Below are positions 45,990 through 54,612 of a stretch of 64,000 nucleotides of DNA, piece after piece (within the stretch, counting starts at the first letter, position 1; the number at the start of each line of letters is the position of its first letter). The notes beneath the pieces are model-generated. The model saw nothing but the letters and a program-made list of their open reading frames with translations, was not told the origin of the DNA and ran no database searches. Origin of the DNA: Aphanothece saxicola GSE-SYN-MK-01-06B (lineage in GTDB: Bacteria > Cyanobacteriota > Cyanobacteriia > PCC-6307 > Cyanobiaceae); NCBI GenBank assembly GCA_019359745.1, contig JAHHGT010000004.1, positions 62,001 to 126,000 on the forward strand. Direction: 5' to 3'. Both the position numbers and the translations under genes were made by a program.

Positions 45990-46405
45990 GCGTCAGGGGT
46001 CCTTTTCGGATGTTCTCCTACGCATGCAGCGTGGACCGATGGCTGCTGCACCCTGGGTGGCATGGCGGCGGCCAGCCTGGGTGATGGAAGGAGAAACGGT
46101 TCAGGAATCAGCTTAGAAGCCATGACCCCAGCCTTGTTCCGGCACCTGTCAGGTGAGGCACGCGGTGCTGATGCCCCTGAAGGCTTCGCCAGAATGCTGA
46201 TTCCTTTCCATCAACAGCCTGTGTCCTGTGTGGATGCGTGCGCTGGTCAACCTTCAAGGGACGATGTCAGACTTACCAACGACAACGAGTGTCGGGACTG
46301 ATCGTCTCCATAATGGGGTCGGGATACGAGCCAGATGGTCGTGGCGGCCATGCCGTAGTCATGCAGATTGGGCCGCACACAGGCCATGCTGTCGATGGTT
46401 AACGT
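45990..46405. other. Intergenic region without supported gene
   Basis: Several overlapping short frames on both strands, none with a family resemblance. It should include the promoter of the MDR-ATL unit (minus) and of the secreted cysteine pair (plus). No tRNA or terminator is visible. Confidence 0.3.
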
Positions 46406-46816
46406 TTGTATCTGGCTGTTCAGTGCCGCTGGGCCGTCTTCATACTTGGCCCGGCTCTCCTGCCGTTGGCTCCAATTTCCGTTCTCCCCATTGTTCTCGT
46501 TGTTGCTGCCCTGGGCTCCCCTGTGGTTGCTCAGACAGCACCAGCCAGTCCGACCGTGAATGGCTCTGGAGCTGTGGTTGTGCCTGAGCGAATTCCCGTC
46601 CGGACGATAAAACCGCCCTCTGGTACGGATGGCCCCAGGGGATTCAGGCCTGACAGGATCCTGCCCCTCACGGCAGGACAATGCAAAGGGATCGGCGGGA
46701 TTGTGGATCCCTTGGGATCGAATGAAACCTGTGACTCTGGCTACTTGTGTTCGACGGTCGATCGGGACGGTGTGATCCGCAGGCGTTGCATCTCCAAGAC
46801 CGTTGAGGCTCCATGA
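46406..46816 (+). CDS. Small secreted four-cysteine protein, copy 1
   Basis: A 136-residue frame from a TTG (start uncertain). Residues about 10-43 are a long hydrophobic signal region ending V-V-A-Q-T, a likely signal peptidase site. The C-terminal module has four Cys spaced C-x15-C-x5-C-x12-C within Q-C-K-G-I-G-G and the R-R-R-C-I-S end. The same module ends the next gene, so these are tandem paralogues. They overlap by four bases (ATGA). Two disulfides are likely after export. The family is not recognised and no function can be given. Confidence 0.6.
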   Translation: MYLAVQCRWAVFILGPALLPLAPISVLPIVLVVAALGSPVVAQTAPASPTVNGSGAVVVPERIPVRTIKPPSGTDGPRGFRPDRILPLTAGQCKGIGGIVDPLGSNETCDSGYLCSTVDRDGVIRRRCISKTVEAP

Positions 46817-47196
46817 GCCGGATGATGATGTCGTTTGTGCGTCCGATGCCAACATTGTTCTGGGCTGGCTTGCTTGGCCTGGCCGTGTTTCAGCCACTGG
46901 GCACCATGGCGCAGACCAGCCGACCTCCCCAGGTCCCGTTCAGCCCCCAGACCACGGGGTCCCCGCCGAAGTCTCCCCAGGGACAAGGCACCCTGCGGCC
47001 GCAGGCACCGACTCGCAACCCCACCGCCCCTCGCGCCCCCATGGCGGCAACCATGAGTGTCGGTGATTGCGTCGGTCTTGGCGGCAAGATTGAAGTGGAA
47101 GCCAGCGGTCTCTGCAAGCTTGGATTGACATGTCGACGCTGGGAGGGCGAAAGCAATGGCGGTGAAGTCTGCATCTCCGATTTGGATCCTCGATAA
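46813..47196 (+). CDS. Small secreted four-cysteine protein, copy 2
   Basis: A 127-residue protein with a signal peptide (F-W-A-G-L-L-G-L-A-V-F, cleavage likely after G-T-M-A-Q). A Pro/Thr/Gln-rich linker at about 36-78 may lie in the cell wall. The C-terminal module has C-x14-C-x5-C-x12-C within D-C-V-G-L-G-G and G-E-V-C-I-S. It shares this spacing with the upstream gene and overlaps it (ATGA). The linker differs fully between the two, so only the signal and the Cys module are conserved. Confidence 0.65.
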   Translation: MSRMMMSFVRPMPTLFWAGLLGLAVFQPLGTMAQTSRPPQVPFSPQTTGSPPKSPQGQGTLRPQAPTRNPTAPRAPMAATMSVGDCVGLGGKIEVEASGLCKLGLTCRRWEGESNGGEVCISDLDPR

Positions 47197-47390
47197 CCAG
47201 TCATCGATCGACCTGGGCTTGAGGCGTATCACTTTGCCTTCAGGCTGTGTCTGCAGCCCTCGGTGCCGGGGCCATGGGCGATGGAGAACTTCTTGATCCG
47301 CTGATCAGTTCACACGCCGCCGATCATGGGGTCTCTCCTGTCCCCCAGGGTGTCATCCAAGCCTGGAATGACGTCTGCTACGGCGTTGAT

Positions 47391-47675
47391 TCACGACAAT
47401 GAATTGCTGACCCTGATCGCTACGACGATGACAGGCGGAAGGCTCAAGATGAGTGTCGAACATCCAAGCCCGAGGATGGATCCATGTTTGGCACTGAGCT
47501 TCAGCGCTCCGCCACCCACGGTAACGAACGCCAACATGATCATCAGAAAGACAATCGCATAGGCAACTTCTCCATCCCGGGCGCTGGCCGTCAGGGCCCA
47601 ATGGAGGATGAAAAGCGCTGCGACGGAATCGATGGCCAGCAAGACAAGGCTGATGGCATGAAGGGCCTTTTTCAT
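47391..47675 (-). CDS. Small three-span membrane protein
   Basis: A 94-residue protein with hydrophobic spans at about residues 6-27, 38-57 and 70-90. It starts M-K-K-A and fits the usual positive-inside pattern. No motif or family is recognised. It stands alone between the secreted pair and the SRPBCC gene, with a 195-base gap on one side and a 220-base gap on the other that hold nothing I can support. Confidence 0.55.
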   Translation of the reverse strand: MKKALHAISLVLLAIDSVAALFILHWALTASARDGEVAYAIVFLMIMLAFVTVGGGALKLSAKHGSILGLGCSTLILSLPPVIVVAIRVSNSLS

Positions 47676-47894
47676 GTTGTCTCAGCCATGGCATCGCCCC
47701 CGGACTTTTGGCTGTGTTGTTGCTCTGTTCGCCCGGCAGATGTCATCAGCCTTGCAGACGCAGGTGTCCGGCGGCGGCGAGTCACCAGCCTTCTTCCCAT
47801 GACCCATCAATCAGCATCCACCCAGGTTAAGCGATCACCCAGTCGCCATGAGCCAACATTGGCGCCCGCTCCACGGCCATGCTGGACCACGGAG

Positions 47895-48245
47895 CTAGAT
47901 CTCCATCAACTCCCTCAGCTTCGCCATTTCCTGATCGACCAAGTCGACTTGCTGCTTGAAGAAATCGTTGCCAAAGGTTGCAGGCTGAAAGAACGTCATC
48001 ATGAACTCACATCCATCACCATTCGGAACAATCCTCGCCGGCACTGTCCAGCTGGCATCAGGGATCCGAAGCTTGGCTTGACCCATGGGGGTCTCCATGT
48101 CCCACCACCCATCTTCCGATGCCCGAATGGACTTGATATTGAGAATGGCCCATTGAGGCCAGTTCGCAGGATTGGAGAGGTAGTCAAAGACCTTCGTGAC
48201 TGGCGCCTGGATCGAAACGGTCTTTGTGATCGAATGAAGAATCAT
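47895..48245 (-). CDS. SRPBCC-family (START/polyketide cyclase-like) protein
   Basis: A 116-residue protein with the pattern of the small SRPBCC fold. It opens with V-S-I-Q-A-P-V-T-K-V-F-D-Y-L-S-N-P, then N-W-P-Q-W, and continues with G-C-E-F-M-M-T-F and a C-terminal helix with Q-Q-V-D-L-V-D-Q-E. Such proteins bind hydrophobic ligands in a deep cavity. The ligand cannot be told from sequence. Confidence 0.8.
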   Translation of the reverse strand: MILHSITKTVSIQAPVTKVFDYLSNPANWPQWAILNIKSIRASEDGWWDMETPMGQAKLRIPDASWTVPARIVPNGDGCEFMMTFFQPATFGNDFFKQQVDLVDQEMAKLRELMEI

Positions 48246-48361
48246 GTTTAGTCCTCCTTGTATAACGTTACTTCGTCATTGGGTGCAAACGATATCATTC
48301 CATCTGTTGCTCAGTCGTTCATCGGTTGTTCACAGAGATCAGTGCGTTTCGTGTGTCTGTC

Positions 48362-48826
48362 TTAGCCGTAGGCGTAGGAGACTTGTACGCAGGCCTGGCC
48401 GGTCGACTGGTTGAAGCTGAGCATCAGGGATTCGAAGGCTGTGCCACTGGACAGTCGAAGTGAACCGGGACGATTCCCCAGGCCGAACGTGATGATCGAC
48501 CCGGTGGTGCCTGCCACACAACTGCGGCCGGCAAGCTCCATGCGCTGCGCGTGTGGAGCGGGGGGTGATGAAGATCTCTGGATGCTCTTCAGCGCCAGAG
48601 TACGAACAACAGAGGCGGTCTCTGATGAGGACATGCGAAGGGTGCATGTGGCGTTTCTTGTCAGATCGACCATGCGGCATGCCAGATGCTGCGGTTCGAC
48701 GGCGGCCTTCTTGAGGAGTGCGCGAACGTCGGCCTTCAGTGCCGACTGATTGGCAGCGTTCCAGAGTGGTTGGCAGCCAGCGAGTAGAAGCAATGTCAGA
48801 GCACAGGGGAGATGAAGCACGGTCAT
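48362..48826 (-). CDS. Hypothetical lipoprotein (154 residues)
   Basis: The signal region M-T-V-L-H-L-P-C-A-L-T-L-L-L-L-A-G-C has a lipobox L-L-A-G-C ending at Cys18, so the product should be lipidated. The mature part has three or four further Cys, possibly two disulfides (A-C-R-M, T-C-T-L, S-C-V-A, A-C-V-Q). No family is recognised. A 116-base gap separates it from the SRPBCC gene. Confidence 0.6.
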   Translation of the reverse strand: MTVLHLPCALTLLLLAGCQPLWNAANQSALKADVRALLKKAAVEPQHLACRMVDLTRNATCTLRMSSSETASVVRTLALKSIQRSSSPPAPHAQRMELAGRSCVAGTTGSIITFGLGNRPGSLRLSSGTAFESLMLSFNQSTGQACVQVSYAYG

Positions 48827-49292
48827 GGCGTCAGCTCCCGGAGATCACCGAAGGCCAAGTTAGCCGTTGGCACAAATCCATGGGATTGGTCCAGCCGTTC
48901 TGGAGTTGAGGGCGGGATCTTGATGCTGGAGTGTGGTGCAGGTGTTGGAATCTATCCACTGTCAATGGCTGGATCTGAAACCTTGACTGTTCATCCTGTG
49001 CGGCTTCACCTACTCGTCGCACGTTCACCACACTTTCCCCGATCCATCCCTTGCTTTCACTGACCTTGACTTGATCGGCATCCCATCCAGTTGGCTGGGC
49101 TACGTACGCCCTGGGAACTCAGTTCCGCCGATGGGCGTTGATCATCGTTGTCGTGACGTCCCTGGGGAGCAGAGTTCCTGGACAGCGCCGCGGACGTTGC
49201 GGGCCAGGACCAGGCACGGGACGGCATGGTCCCAGAGTTTCCGCTCAGGCACATTCCGATCCCCGTCGCCGCGCCATCCTTCCCGCTTGTCC
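48827..49292. other. Region without recognisable gene
   Basis: About 465 bases with only short, conflicting frames on both strands. Neither RNA genes nor repeats are visible. It separates the loose accessory stretch (46,000-48,830) from the core block starting with the 2OG oxygenase gene. Confidence 0.3.
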
Positions 49293-50027
49293 ATGGCCGA
49301 TCCTGCCCCCGCCGCCCTGGCCATCCAGCCCCTGTTCCCGATGGCCCTGGGCCGGGTGCAGCTGGCGCCCGACCCTCTCGACACCGCCCTGTTGCTGCAA
49401 CGGGCCCTGGCGCTGCGTGAGCAGGCCCCCAGCGAGGAGGGCGTGGCCTGGACCGGCGATGTGCATGGCGCCGGCGAGCTGCACCGAGACCCCCTGTTTG
49501 CCCCCCTGATCACCCGGCTCGCGGGCCATGCCTGGGAGTATCTGTTGGCGCTGGGGTTCGATCGCCGGCGGGTGGCGTTGCACGTGCAGCGCAGCTGGCC
49601 GGTGATCAGCGACGCCGGCGAACAGGTAGGGCGCCACCACCACCCCAACGCCCACCTCAGCGCCGTCTATTACCTCAATGGCGATGGCTGCGGCCGCAGC
49701 GGTTGCCTGCGTCTGTTCGCCCCCCGGCAGGTGAACGAGCTGGTGCCGGGTCTGGCCGTAGGCCAGGACGGCCCGATCCGCCCTGGCGCCGCCCTCAACC
49801 AGCCCTGGCAGGACGTGGCGCCCCGGGCTGGCCTGCTGCTGCTGTTCCCCGCCTCGGTCGACCATGCGGTGCTGCCCAATGACGACCCCGACGACACCCG
49901 CTTCTCCGTGAGCATCGACTTCCTGCTCACCGCCCCGGCGGCGGCGCCCCATCCCGGGGAGTACCTCGCCCCCCATCCCGGCCTCTGGCTGGCGATCGGA
50001 GAAGATGGCCGTGCGTCGGGAGCCTGA
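49293..50027 (+). CDS. Putative 2OG-Fe(II) oxygenase (TIGR02466-like)
   Basis: A 244-residue cupin-fold oxygenase. The first iron pair is probably in H-H-H-P-N-A-H-L-S-A-V-Y-Y-L, the second His in V-D-H-A-V-L-P-N, and the 2-oxoglutarate-binding Arg in T-R-F-S-V-S-I-D-F. Proteins of this group are widespread in picocyanobacteria and phages. The substrate is not established. The ATG at 49293 begins the conserved N-terminus. Confidence 0.82.
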   Translation: MADPAPAALAIQPLFPMALGRVQLAPDPLDTALLLQRALALREQAPSEEGVAWTGDVHGAGELHRDPLFAPLITRLAGHAWEYLLALGFDRRRVALHVQRSWPVISDAGEQVGRHHHPNAHLSAVYYLNGDGCGRSGCLRLFAPRQVNELVPGLAVGQDGPIRPGAALNQPWQDVAPRAGLLLLFPASVDHAVLPNDDPDDTRFSVSIDFLLTAPAAAPHPGEYLAPHPGLWLAIGEDGRASGA

Positions 50028-50069
50028 GCCGCCCCTGCCACCGCCGCCCCTCCCGGACCCCCATCCCCC

Positions 50070-50423
50070 GTGCCCGAGACCACACCAGCGACCACCCCAG
50101 AGCCCACCGTCTTTCAGATCAGCGCCAGCCTGGATGGTGTCGCCCACAGTTTTTCCTGTCGCAGCGACCAGACGGTGCTCAACGCCGCCGAGGCCGCCGG
50201 GGTGCCCCTGCCCAGCTCCTGCTGCTCGGGCGTCTGCACCACCTGCGCCGCCCTGCTGCGCAGCGGTGAGGTGCACCAGCCCGATGCCATGGGCGTGAAG
50301 GCCGAGCTGCAGGCCAAGGGTTATGCCCTGCTCTGCGTCTCCTATCCGTGCTCCGATCTCGATCTGCTGGCCGGCCAGGAGGACGCCCTCTACGAGGCCC
50401 AGTTCGGTCAGTTCCAGAAATGA
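50070..50423 (+). CDS. Plant-type 2Fe-2S ferredoxin
   Basis: A 117-residue protein from a GTG. The cluster ligands follow the plant-type order: S-S-C-C-S-G-V-C-T-T-C-A, then a fourth Cys in A-L-L-C-V-S-Y-P. Here two adjacent Cys precede S-G-V-C, so either may be the first ligand. It is not PetF itself: the N- and C-terminal extensions differ. It is coupled to the next small gene by an ATGA overlap. Confidence 0.9.
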   Translation: MPETTPATTPEPTVFQISASLDGVAHSFSCRSDQTVLNAAEAAGVPLPSSCCSGVCTTCAALLRSGEVHQPDAMGVKAELQAKGYALLCVSYPCSDLDLLAGQEDALYEAQFGQFQK

Positions 50424-50629
50424 GTTCTCTGGTGCCCCTGGAGCTGTGGCTGCAGGCCGCCCCCGGCCCCCTGCTTCCCCAGCTGCGGCAGGCGCTGGCG
50501 GGGGAAGCCCGTCGCCTGGCCGGTGCGGGTGCTGAGCCGCTGCGCTGGGCGATCACAGCGGTGGATCCCCAGCGCGGCCTGCGGCTTGAGGGGATCGTGG
50601 TGGGCCCGGTGCCGACGCCCGGTCCTTGA
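50420..50629 (+). CDS. Small conserved protein between ferredoxin and DUF3326 genes
   Basis: A 69-residue frame overlapping both neighbours by four bases (ATGA at 50420-50423; TTGA at 50626-50629). It reads L-E-L-W-L-Q, then L-R-W-A-I-T-A-V-D and L-R-L-E-G-I-V. The tight coupling and regular helix-strand pattern support it as real. Function unknown; no motif. Confidence 0.65.
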   Translation: MSSLVPLELWLQAAPGPLLPQLRQALAGEARRLAGAGAEPLRWAITAVDPQRGLRLEGIVVGPVPTPGP

Positions 50630-51666
50630 GCGCGGCGGCCCCGCCCCTGCCCACCCTGCTGGTGATCCCCACCGGGGTGGGCTGCGCCATCGGTGGCTTT
50701 GCCGGTGACGGTCTGCCGGCGGCCCGGCTGCTGGCGGCGGCCAGCGGTTGCCTGATCACCCATCCCAACGTGATGAACGCCGCGTCCCTTTACTGGAGTG
50801 ACCGGCGCCTGCACTACGTGGAGGGCTGGAGCCTCGACCGTTTCGCTGCCGGTGAGCTGGCCCTGGCTCCGGTGCCCAGCCAGCGGGTGGGCGTGCTGTT
50901 CGATGCGGGCCTCGAAGCGGAGCTGTTGCTGCGCCACCACCAGGTGATCGACGCCTGCCGCGCCAGCCTGGGGCTGACGATCGGCCCGGTGCTCACGAGC
51001 GAGGTGCCCCTGGCGGTGAGCCTGTCGATCGGCCCCAGCGGCAGCAGCTGGGGCACCCTTGGCCGGCCCGATGCGCTGCTGCAGGCCGGTGAGGCGCTGC
51101 TGGCGGCTGGCGCCACGGCCATCGCCGTGGTGGCCCGCTTCCCCGAGGATCCCGGCAGTGAGGCCTTGGCGGCCTACCGGCACGGCACGGGGGTGGACGC
51201 CCTGGCCGGGGCGGAGGCGGTGATCAGCCACCTGCTGGTGCGCCATCTGGGGGTGCCCTGCGCCCATGCCCCCGCCCTGGCGCCGCTGCCATCCGATCCC
51301 GGGCTGGATCCGAGGGCGGCGGCGGAGGAGCTGGGCCACACCTTCCTGCCCTGCGTGCTGGTGGGCCTGAGCCGCGCCCCCTCGCTGCGGCCCGAGCCGG
51401 CCAGCGGCAACGGGTTGCTGCACGGCGCTGATCTGGGGGCGGTGGTGGCCCCGGCCGGGGCCCTGGGGGGTGAGGCGGTGCTGGCCTGCGCCGAGCGGGG
51501 CGTTCCCGTGATCGCCGTGGACGGCAATCCGTGCCTGCTGCAGGTCAGCGGCGAGTCCCTGGGGCTGCCGGTGATCCCGGCCGCCAGCTACGCGGAAGCG
51601 GCTGGGATCGTGCTGGCCCTGCGGGAGGGCCTGGATCCGGCGGCCCTGCGGCGGCCCCTGGCCTGA
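50626..51666 (+). CDS. DUF3326 protein
   Basis: A 346-residue protein typical of cyanobacteria. It opens L-V-I-P-T-G-V-G-C-A-I-G-G-F-A-G-D and continues with T-H-P-N-V-M-N-A-A-S-L-Y-W, both family hallmarks. The Gly-rich start suggests nucleotide or ligand binding. Function has not been established to my knowledge. The TTG start overlaps the preceding stop. Confidence 0.88.
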   Translation: MSAAAPPLPTLLVIPTGVGCAIGGFAGDGLPAARLLAAASGCLITHPNVMNAASLYWSDRRLHYVEGWSLDRFAAGELALAPVPSQRVGVLFDAGLEAELLLRHHQVIDACRASLGLTIGPVLTSEVPLAVSLSIGPSGSSWGTLGRPDALLQAGEALLAAGATAIAVVARFPEDPGSEALAAYRHGTGVDALAGAEAVISHLLVRHLGVPCAHAPALAPLPSDPGLDPRAAAEELGHTFLPCVLVGLSRAPSLRPEPASGNGLLHGADLGAVVAPAGALGGEAVLACAERGVPVIAVDGNPCLLQVSGESLGLPVIPAASYAEAAGIVLALREGLDPAALRRPLA

Positions 51667-51673
51667 AAGCGCC

Positions 51674-52180
51674 TCAGGGCTCGCCCAGGAAATCCCGTTT
51701 GCCGAGCTCCACGCCGTTATGGCGCAGGATGTCGTAGGCGGTGGTGACGTGGAAATAGACGTTGGGCAGCACGAAGAGCAGCAGGAAGTTCTGGCCGCTG
51801 AAGTGGAGCGTCTCGCTGCGGATCGTCAGCTCGATCGCCTTGGCATCGGTGCCATCGATCTGCTGGGCTGAGAAGCCTTCGAGGCTGGCGATGGTTGTTT
51901 CGATGCGGCCGATGAGCTCTTCGAAGCTGGCTTCGTTGTCCTCCATCGCCGTGCCCTCCACCCCGGCCAGCCGGGCCAGGCCGCGGCGGGCGATGTCGGT
52001 GGCGATCTGCACCTGGCGCACCAGGGGGAACATGTCGGGGTAGAGGCGCGCCTGCAGCAGCACGGACGGATCAATCCCTCTGGCTTCGGCGTGGGCGGCC
52101 GCCTTGGCCAGGATGCCGCTGAGATTGTTGAGGCTGCGGGCCAGGGGCGGAACGGCCGCCCCGTGCATCGAGAGGGTCAT
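51674..52180 (-). CDS. DUF1993 protein, DinB-like four-helix bundle
   Basis: A 168-residue protein. It opens with M-S-(M)-H-G and [11 protein letters not shown], then has [11 protein letters not shown] and [22 protein letters not shown]. This is the pattern of DUF1993, related to DinB-type helical bundles; the H-V-x-x-A-Y-D-I-L-R segment is diagnostic. The role is unknown. It is convergent with the DUF3326 gene, seven bases apart. Confidence 0.85.
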   Translation of the reverse strand: MTLSMHGAAVPPLARSLNNLSGILAKAAAHAEARGIDPSVLLQARLYPDMFPLVRQVQIATDIARRGLARLAGVEGTAMEDNEASFEELIGRIETTIASLEGFSAQQIDGTDAKAIELTIRSETLHFSGQNFLLLFVLPNVYFHVTTAYDILRHNGVELGKRDFLGEP

Positions 52181-52365
52181 GGCTGGGGCGGGGGGCCGGG
52201 GTGCTGGCGAGGCGGACTGTAGGTCGATGTCTCGGCTGGATCCAGGGAGGCGATGAGCACAAACACTCAGCGGCTTTCCCCCCTAAGGCGGACCGATTAC
52301 GAGTTAAACTCCTTTCGATCGCTGCTCCGGGCGGCGCGTCGTCAAGTCGTTCTTCACACATTCAC

Positions 52366-52938
52366 ATGGCTGCCATCGAAACGGTCCCCAGCGTTGTCTT
52401 CAAGACCCGTGTGCGCGATGAGTCCGTGGGAGGCCCCAACCCCTTCCGCTGGCAGGACCTGACCACCGACGACATCTTCAAGGGCAAGAAGGTGGTGGTG
52501 TTCTCCCTCCCCGGTGCCTTCACCCCCACCTGCTCCTCCAACCACCTGCCCCGTTACGAGGCTCTGTACGAGGAGTTCAAGGGCCAGGGCGTCGACAGCA
52601 TCGTCTGCGTGTCGGTCAACGACGCCTTCGTGATGTTCCAGTGGGGCAAGCAGGTGGGCGCTGACAAGGTGTTCCTGCTCCCCGACGGCAACGGTGAGTT
52701 CAGCCGCAAGATGGGCATGCTCGTCGAGAAGGGCAACCTGGGCTTCGGTGCGCGCTCCTGGCGTTATTCGATGCTCGTCAACGACGGCACGATCGAGAAG
52801 ATGTTCGTTGAGCCCGGGCTGGAGGACAACTGCCCCACCGACCCGTTCGAGTGCTCCGATGCCGACACCATGCTGGCCTACCTGAAGGGCACCTCCCCCG
52901 CCGGCGTCTGCGCCCCCAGCCGCGAGTTCGTCGGCTGA
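52366..52938 (+). CDS. Type II (Prx5-like) peroxiredoxin
   Basis: A 190-residue thiol peroxidase. The peroxidatic Cys is in [14 protein letters not shown]. The later [10 protein letters not shown] and D-P-F-E-C-S-D-A-D segments fit the PrxII family, in which glutaredoxin or thioredoxin recycles the enzyme. Two further Cys (A-G-V-C-A-P and E-D-N-C) are near the end. ATG at 52366; a terminator follows at 52986. Confidence 0.94.
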   Translation: MAAIETVPSVVFKTRVRDESVGGPNPFRWQDLTTDDIFKGKKVVVFSLPGAFTPTCSSNHLPRYEALYEEFKGQGVDSIVCVSVNDAFVMFQWGKQVGADKVFLLPDGNGEFSRKMGMLVEKGNLGFGARSWRYSMLVNDGTIEKMFVEPGLEDNCPTDPFECSDADTMLAYLKGTSPAGVCAPSREFVG

Positions 52939-52985
52939 AGCCAGCCAGTGCTGGCCCGATCAGGATCCAGCGCTTGCTCTTTCCA

Positions 52986-53017
52986 CCCCCGCTCCCTTCT
53001 CGGGAGAGGGGGTTTTT
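52986..53017 (+). terminator. Rho-independent terminator after the peroxiredoxin gene
   Basis: CCCCCGCTCCC pairs with GGGAGAGGGGG (one mismatch) around TTCTC and is followed by TTTTT. It lies 48 bases after the peroxiredoxin stop. Confidence 0.88.
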
Positions 53018-53089
53018 CATGCTCCGAAACGATGCCGTGCCGGCGCCCGTCGGCCAGCATGGGCCCAACGGGTTCTGGGGGCTGAGGCG

Positions 53090-54295
53090 GTGAAGCTGGA
53101 GACGGCATCCCCAACCTTCCGCTTCCGACCCCAGGGTCCGGCTCGTTTCTTCCTGGCGGCGTTCCTGGTCTTCTGGCTCAGCGGCTGGCTGGCCGGAGAG
53201 ATCTTCGCCCTTTGGTTCCTGTGGACGTTTCTGGGCACGTTCCTGACGACGGGACAAGGGGCGCTGCCGGCGGCCCTGTTCCTGCTGGTCTGGGTGAGCT
53301 TCTGGAGTGTCGGTGGCGCCGCCGCTCTGCACCATCTGCTGCGGGCGCTCTGGTCGGAGGATCGGCTGACCGTGACAGGTGACGGCCGTCTGGAGCGGCA
53401 GGTGCAGCTGGGACCCTTCCGTCACCGGCGTGCCCTGCCCAAAGCCGCCATCCTGCGCTTTCAGGTGCGCGATGGCGGCCTCGGGGGGCCGCTGGTGGCC
53501 GAGCTGCCCGGCCGCAGCCTGGAAATCACCCGGCTCGGCAGCCTGATTCAGCGGCAGGAGGCCGCCAGTCAGCTCAACCGACTTCTGGGTCTGCGTCCGG
53601 CAGCGTCCGGCGATCCGCCAGCCTCCCCGGCTGTTCTGCCCGCGGGCTGGCAGGAACTGACTCCCTCCTTCGGCAGTCCGCTGCTGGTGCCCGACCCGGC
53701 CCTGCGCCGGCGCCATCGCCTGGTGTTGGGCCTGGTCAATCTGGTGCTGTGGGGCCTGCTGGCCCTGCTGCTGGGTGGCGGCCCGGCCGGATCGGGAGTC
53801 TGGGTGATGGGGATTCCGCTGGCGCTGGTGGCCCTGGCCTGTGGCTGGGGCCAGGTGTGGCTGGCCTTCGGGCGTCGGGAATGGCGGCTGGAGCCGCGGG
53901 TTCTGGTGCTGCAGCGCCGCTTCGGCCATCGCCTGCAAACCCTGGGGGAAGGTCGGGCCCTGGAGCTGGTGGAGCTGGTGGATTCCGATGGGGACCGCTC
54001 CTATCGGTTGCAGGCCACCCGGCCCCCCGGTGGCAAGCCCTTGCTGGTTGATCAGCAAAGTGGTGATCCGTCTTCCCTGCGCCAGCTGGGGGCCTGGCTG
54101 GCGGCGCGGGCCCATGTGCCGTTCGAGGATCGGGTGCCCAGTGAGGAGCAGCGGCGGCAGCAACGCGCCGCTGAGATGGAGCGCCTGCGCGTCCAGTTGG
54201 CCGCTTCCGGGCGCCTGGGCCGCTGGGCGGCGCAGCAGCTCGACCGGGCTGAAGCGGCCGGGGCCATCCGGGCGAAACAGCAGCCTGACAACTGA
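53090..54295 (+). CDS. Hypothetical membrane protein (401 residues)
   Basis: GTG start at 53090. Two hydrophobic spans near residues 20-45 and 60-85 lead into a soluble part, then two more at about 218-240 and 245-262. The soluble parts carry the repeated theme of a short beta domain (L-E-R-Q-V-Q-L-G-P-F and E-W-R-L-E-P-R-V-L-V-L-Q-R-R-F-G), so the protein looks like two copies of a span-pair plus beta domain. The charged C-terminus is a helix. Family not recognised. Confidence 0.7.
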   Translation: MKLETASPTFRFRPQGPARFFLAAFLVFWLSGWLAGEIFALWFLWTFLGTFLTTGQGALPAALFLLVWVSFWSVGGAAALHHLLRALWSEDRLTVTGDGRLERQVQLGPFRHRRALPKAAILRFQVRDGGLGGPLVAELPGRSLEITRLGSLIQRQEAASQLNRLLGLRPAASGDPPASPAVLPAGWQELTPSFGSPLLVPDPALRRRHRLVLGLVNLVLWGLLALLLGGGPAGSGVWVMGIPLALVALACGWGQVWLAFGRREWRLEPRVLVLQRRFGHRLQTLGEGRALELVELVDSDGDRSYRLQATRPPGGKPLLVDQQSGDPSSLRQLGAWLAARAHVPFEDRVPSEEQRRQQRAAEMERLRVQLAASGRLGRWAAQQLDRAEAAGAIRAKQQPDN

Positions 54296-54612
54296 CCAAC
54301 CGCAGGTTGTGCTTCCAGGCGAATGGTCAGATTCTCTGGTTGGCGTCGACAACTCACGCCGCCTGATGGCGTTCCAGGTGAAGGCCTTCGCCGTTTCGAA
54401 GTCCCAAGGGCCAACGTTCACCCACCGCCAACATCTCCTGGGAAGCGCACCGAACGTCCCGCCAAACGCACGCCGCATTCGCTGCTTTTCGGGAGGGAAT
54501 CAGCTAGCCTTTTTTGGTAACTTCCAGGAGATTTGCCGCAGACGCGCTCGATAACCTTCCCGCTTCTGCCCCAGATCGGCATTACCCCCCATGGAGATGG
54601 TGAACGGGTTCG
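54296..54612. other. Intergenic region before the PAS-GGDEF-EAL gene
   Basis: About 317 bases with no supported gene. It should hold the promoter of the next gene; I see no clear box or hairpin. Confidence 0.3.

Noticed and set aside
49071..49292. N-terminal extension of the 2OG oxygenase frame
   Set aside because: Coding character begins at the ATG at 49293; the upstream part resembles non-coding sequence.
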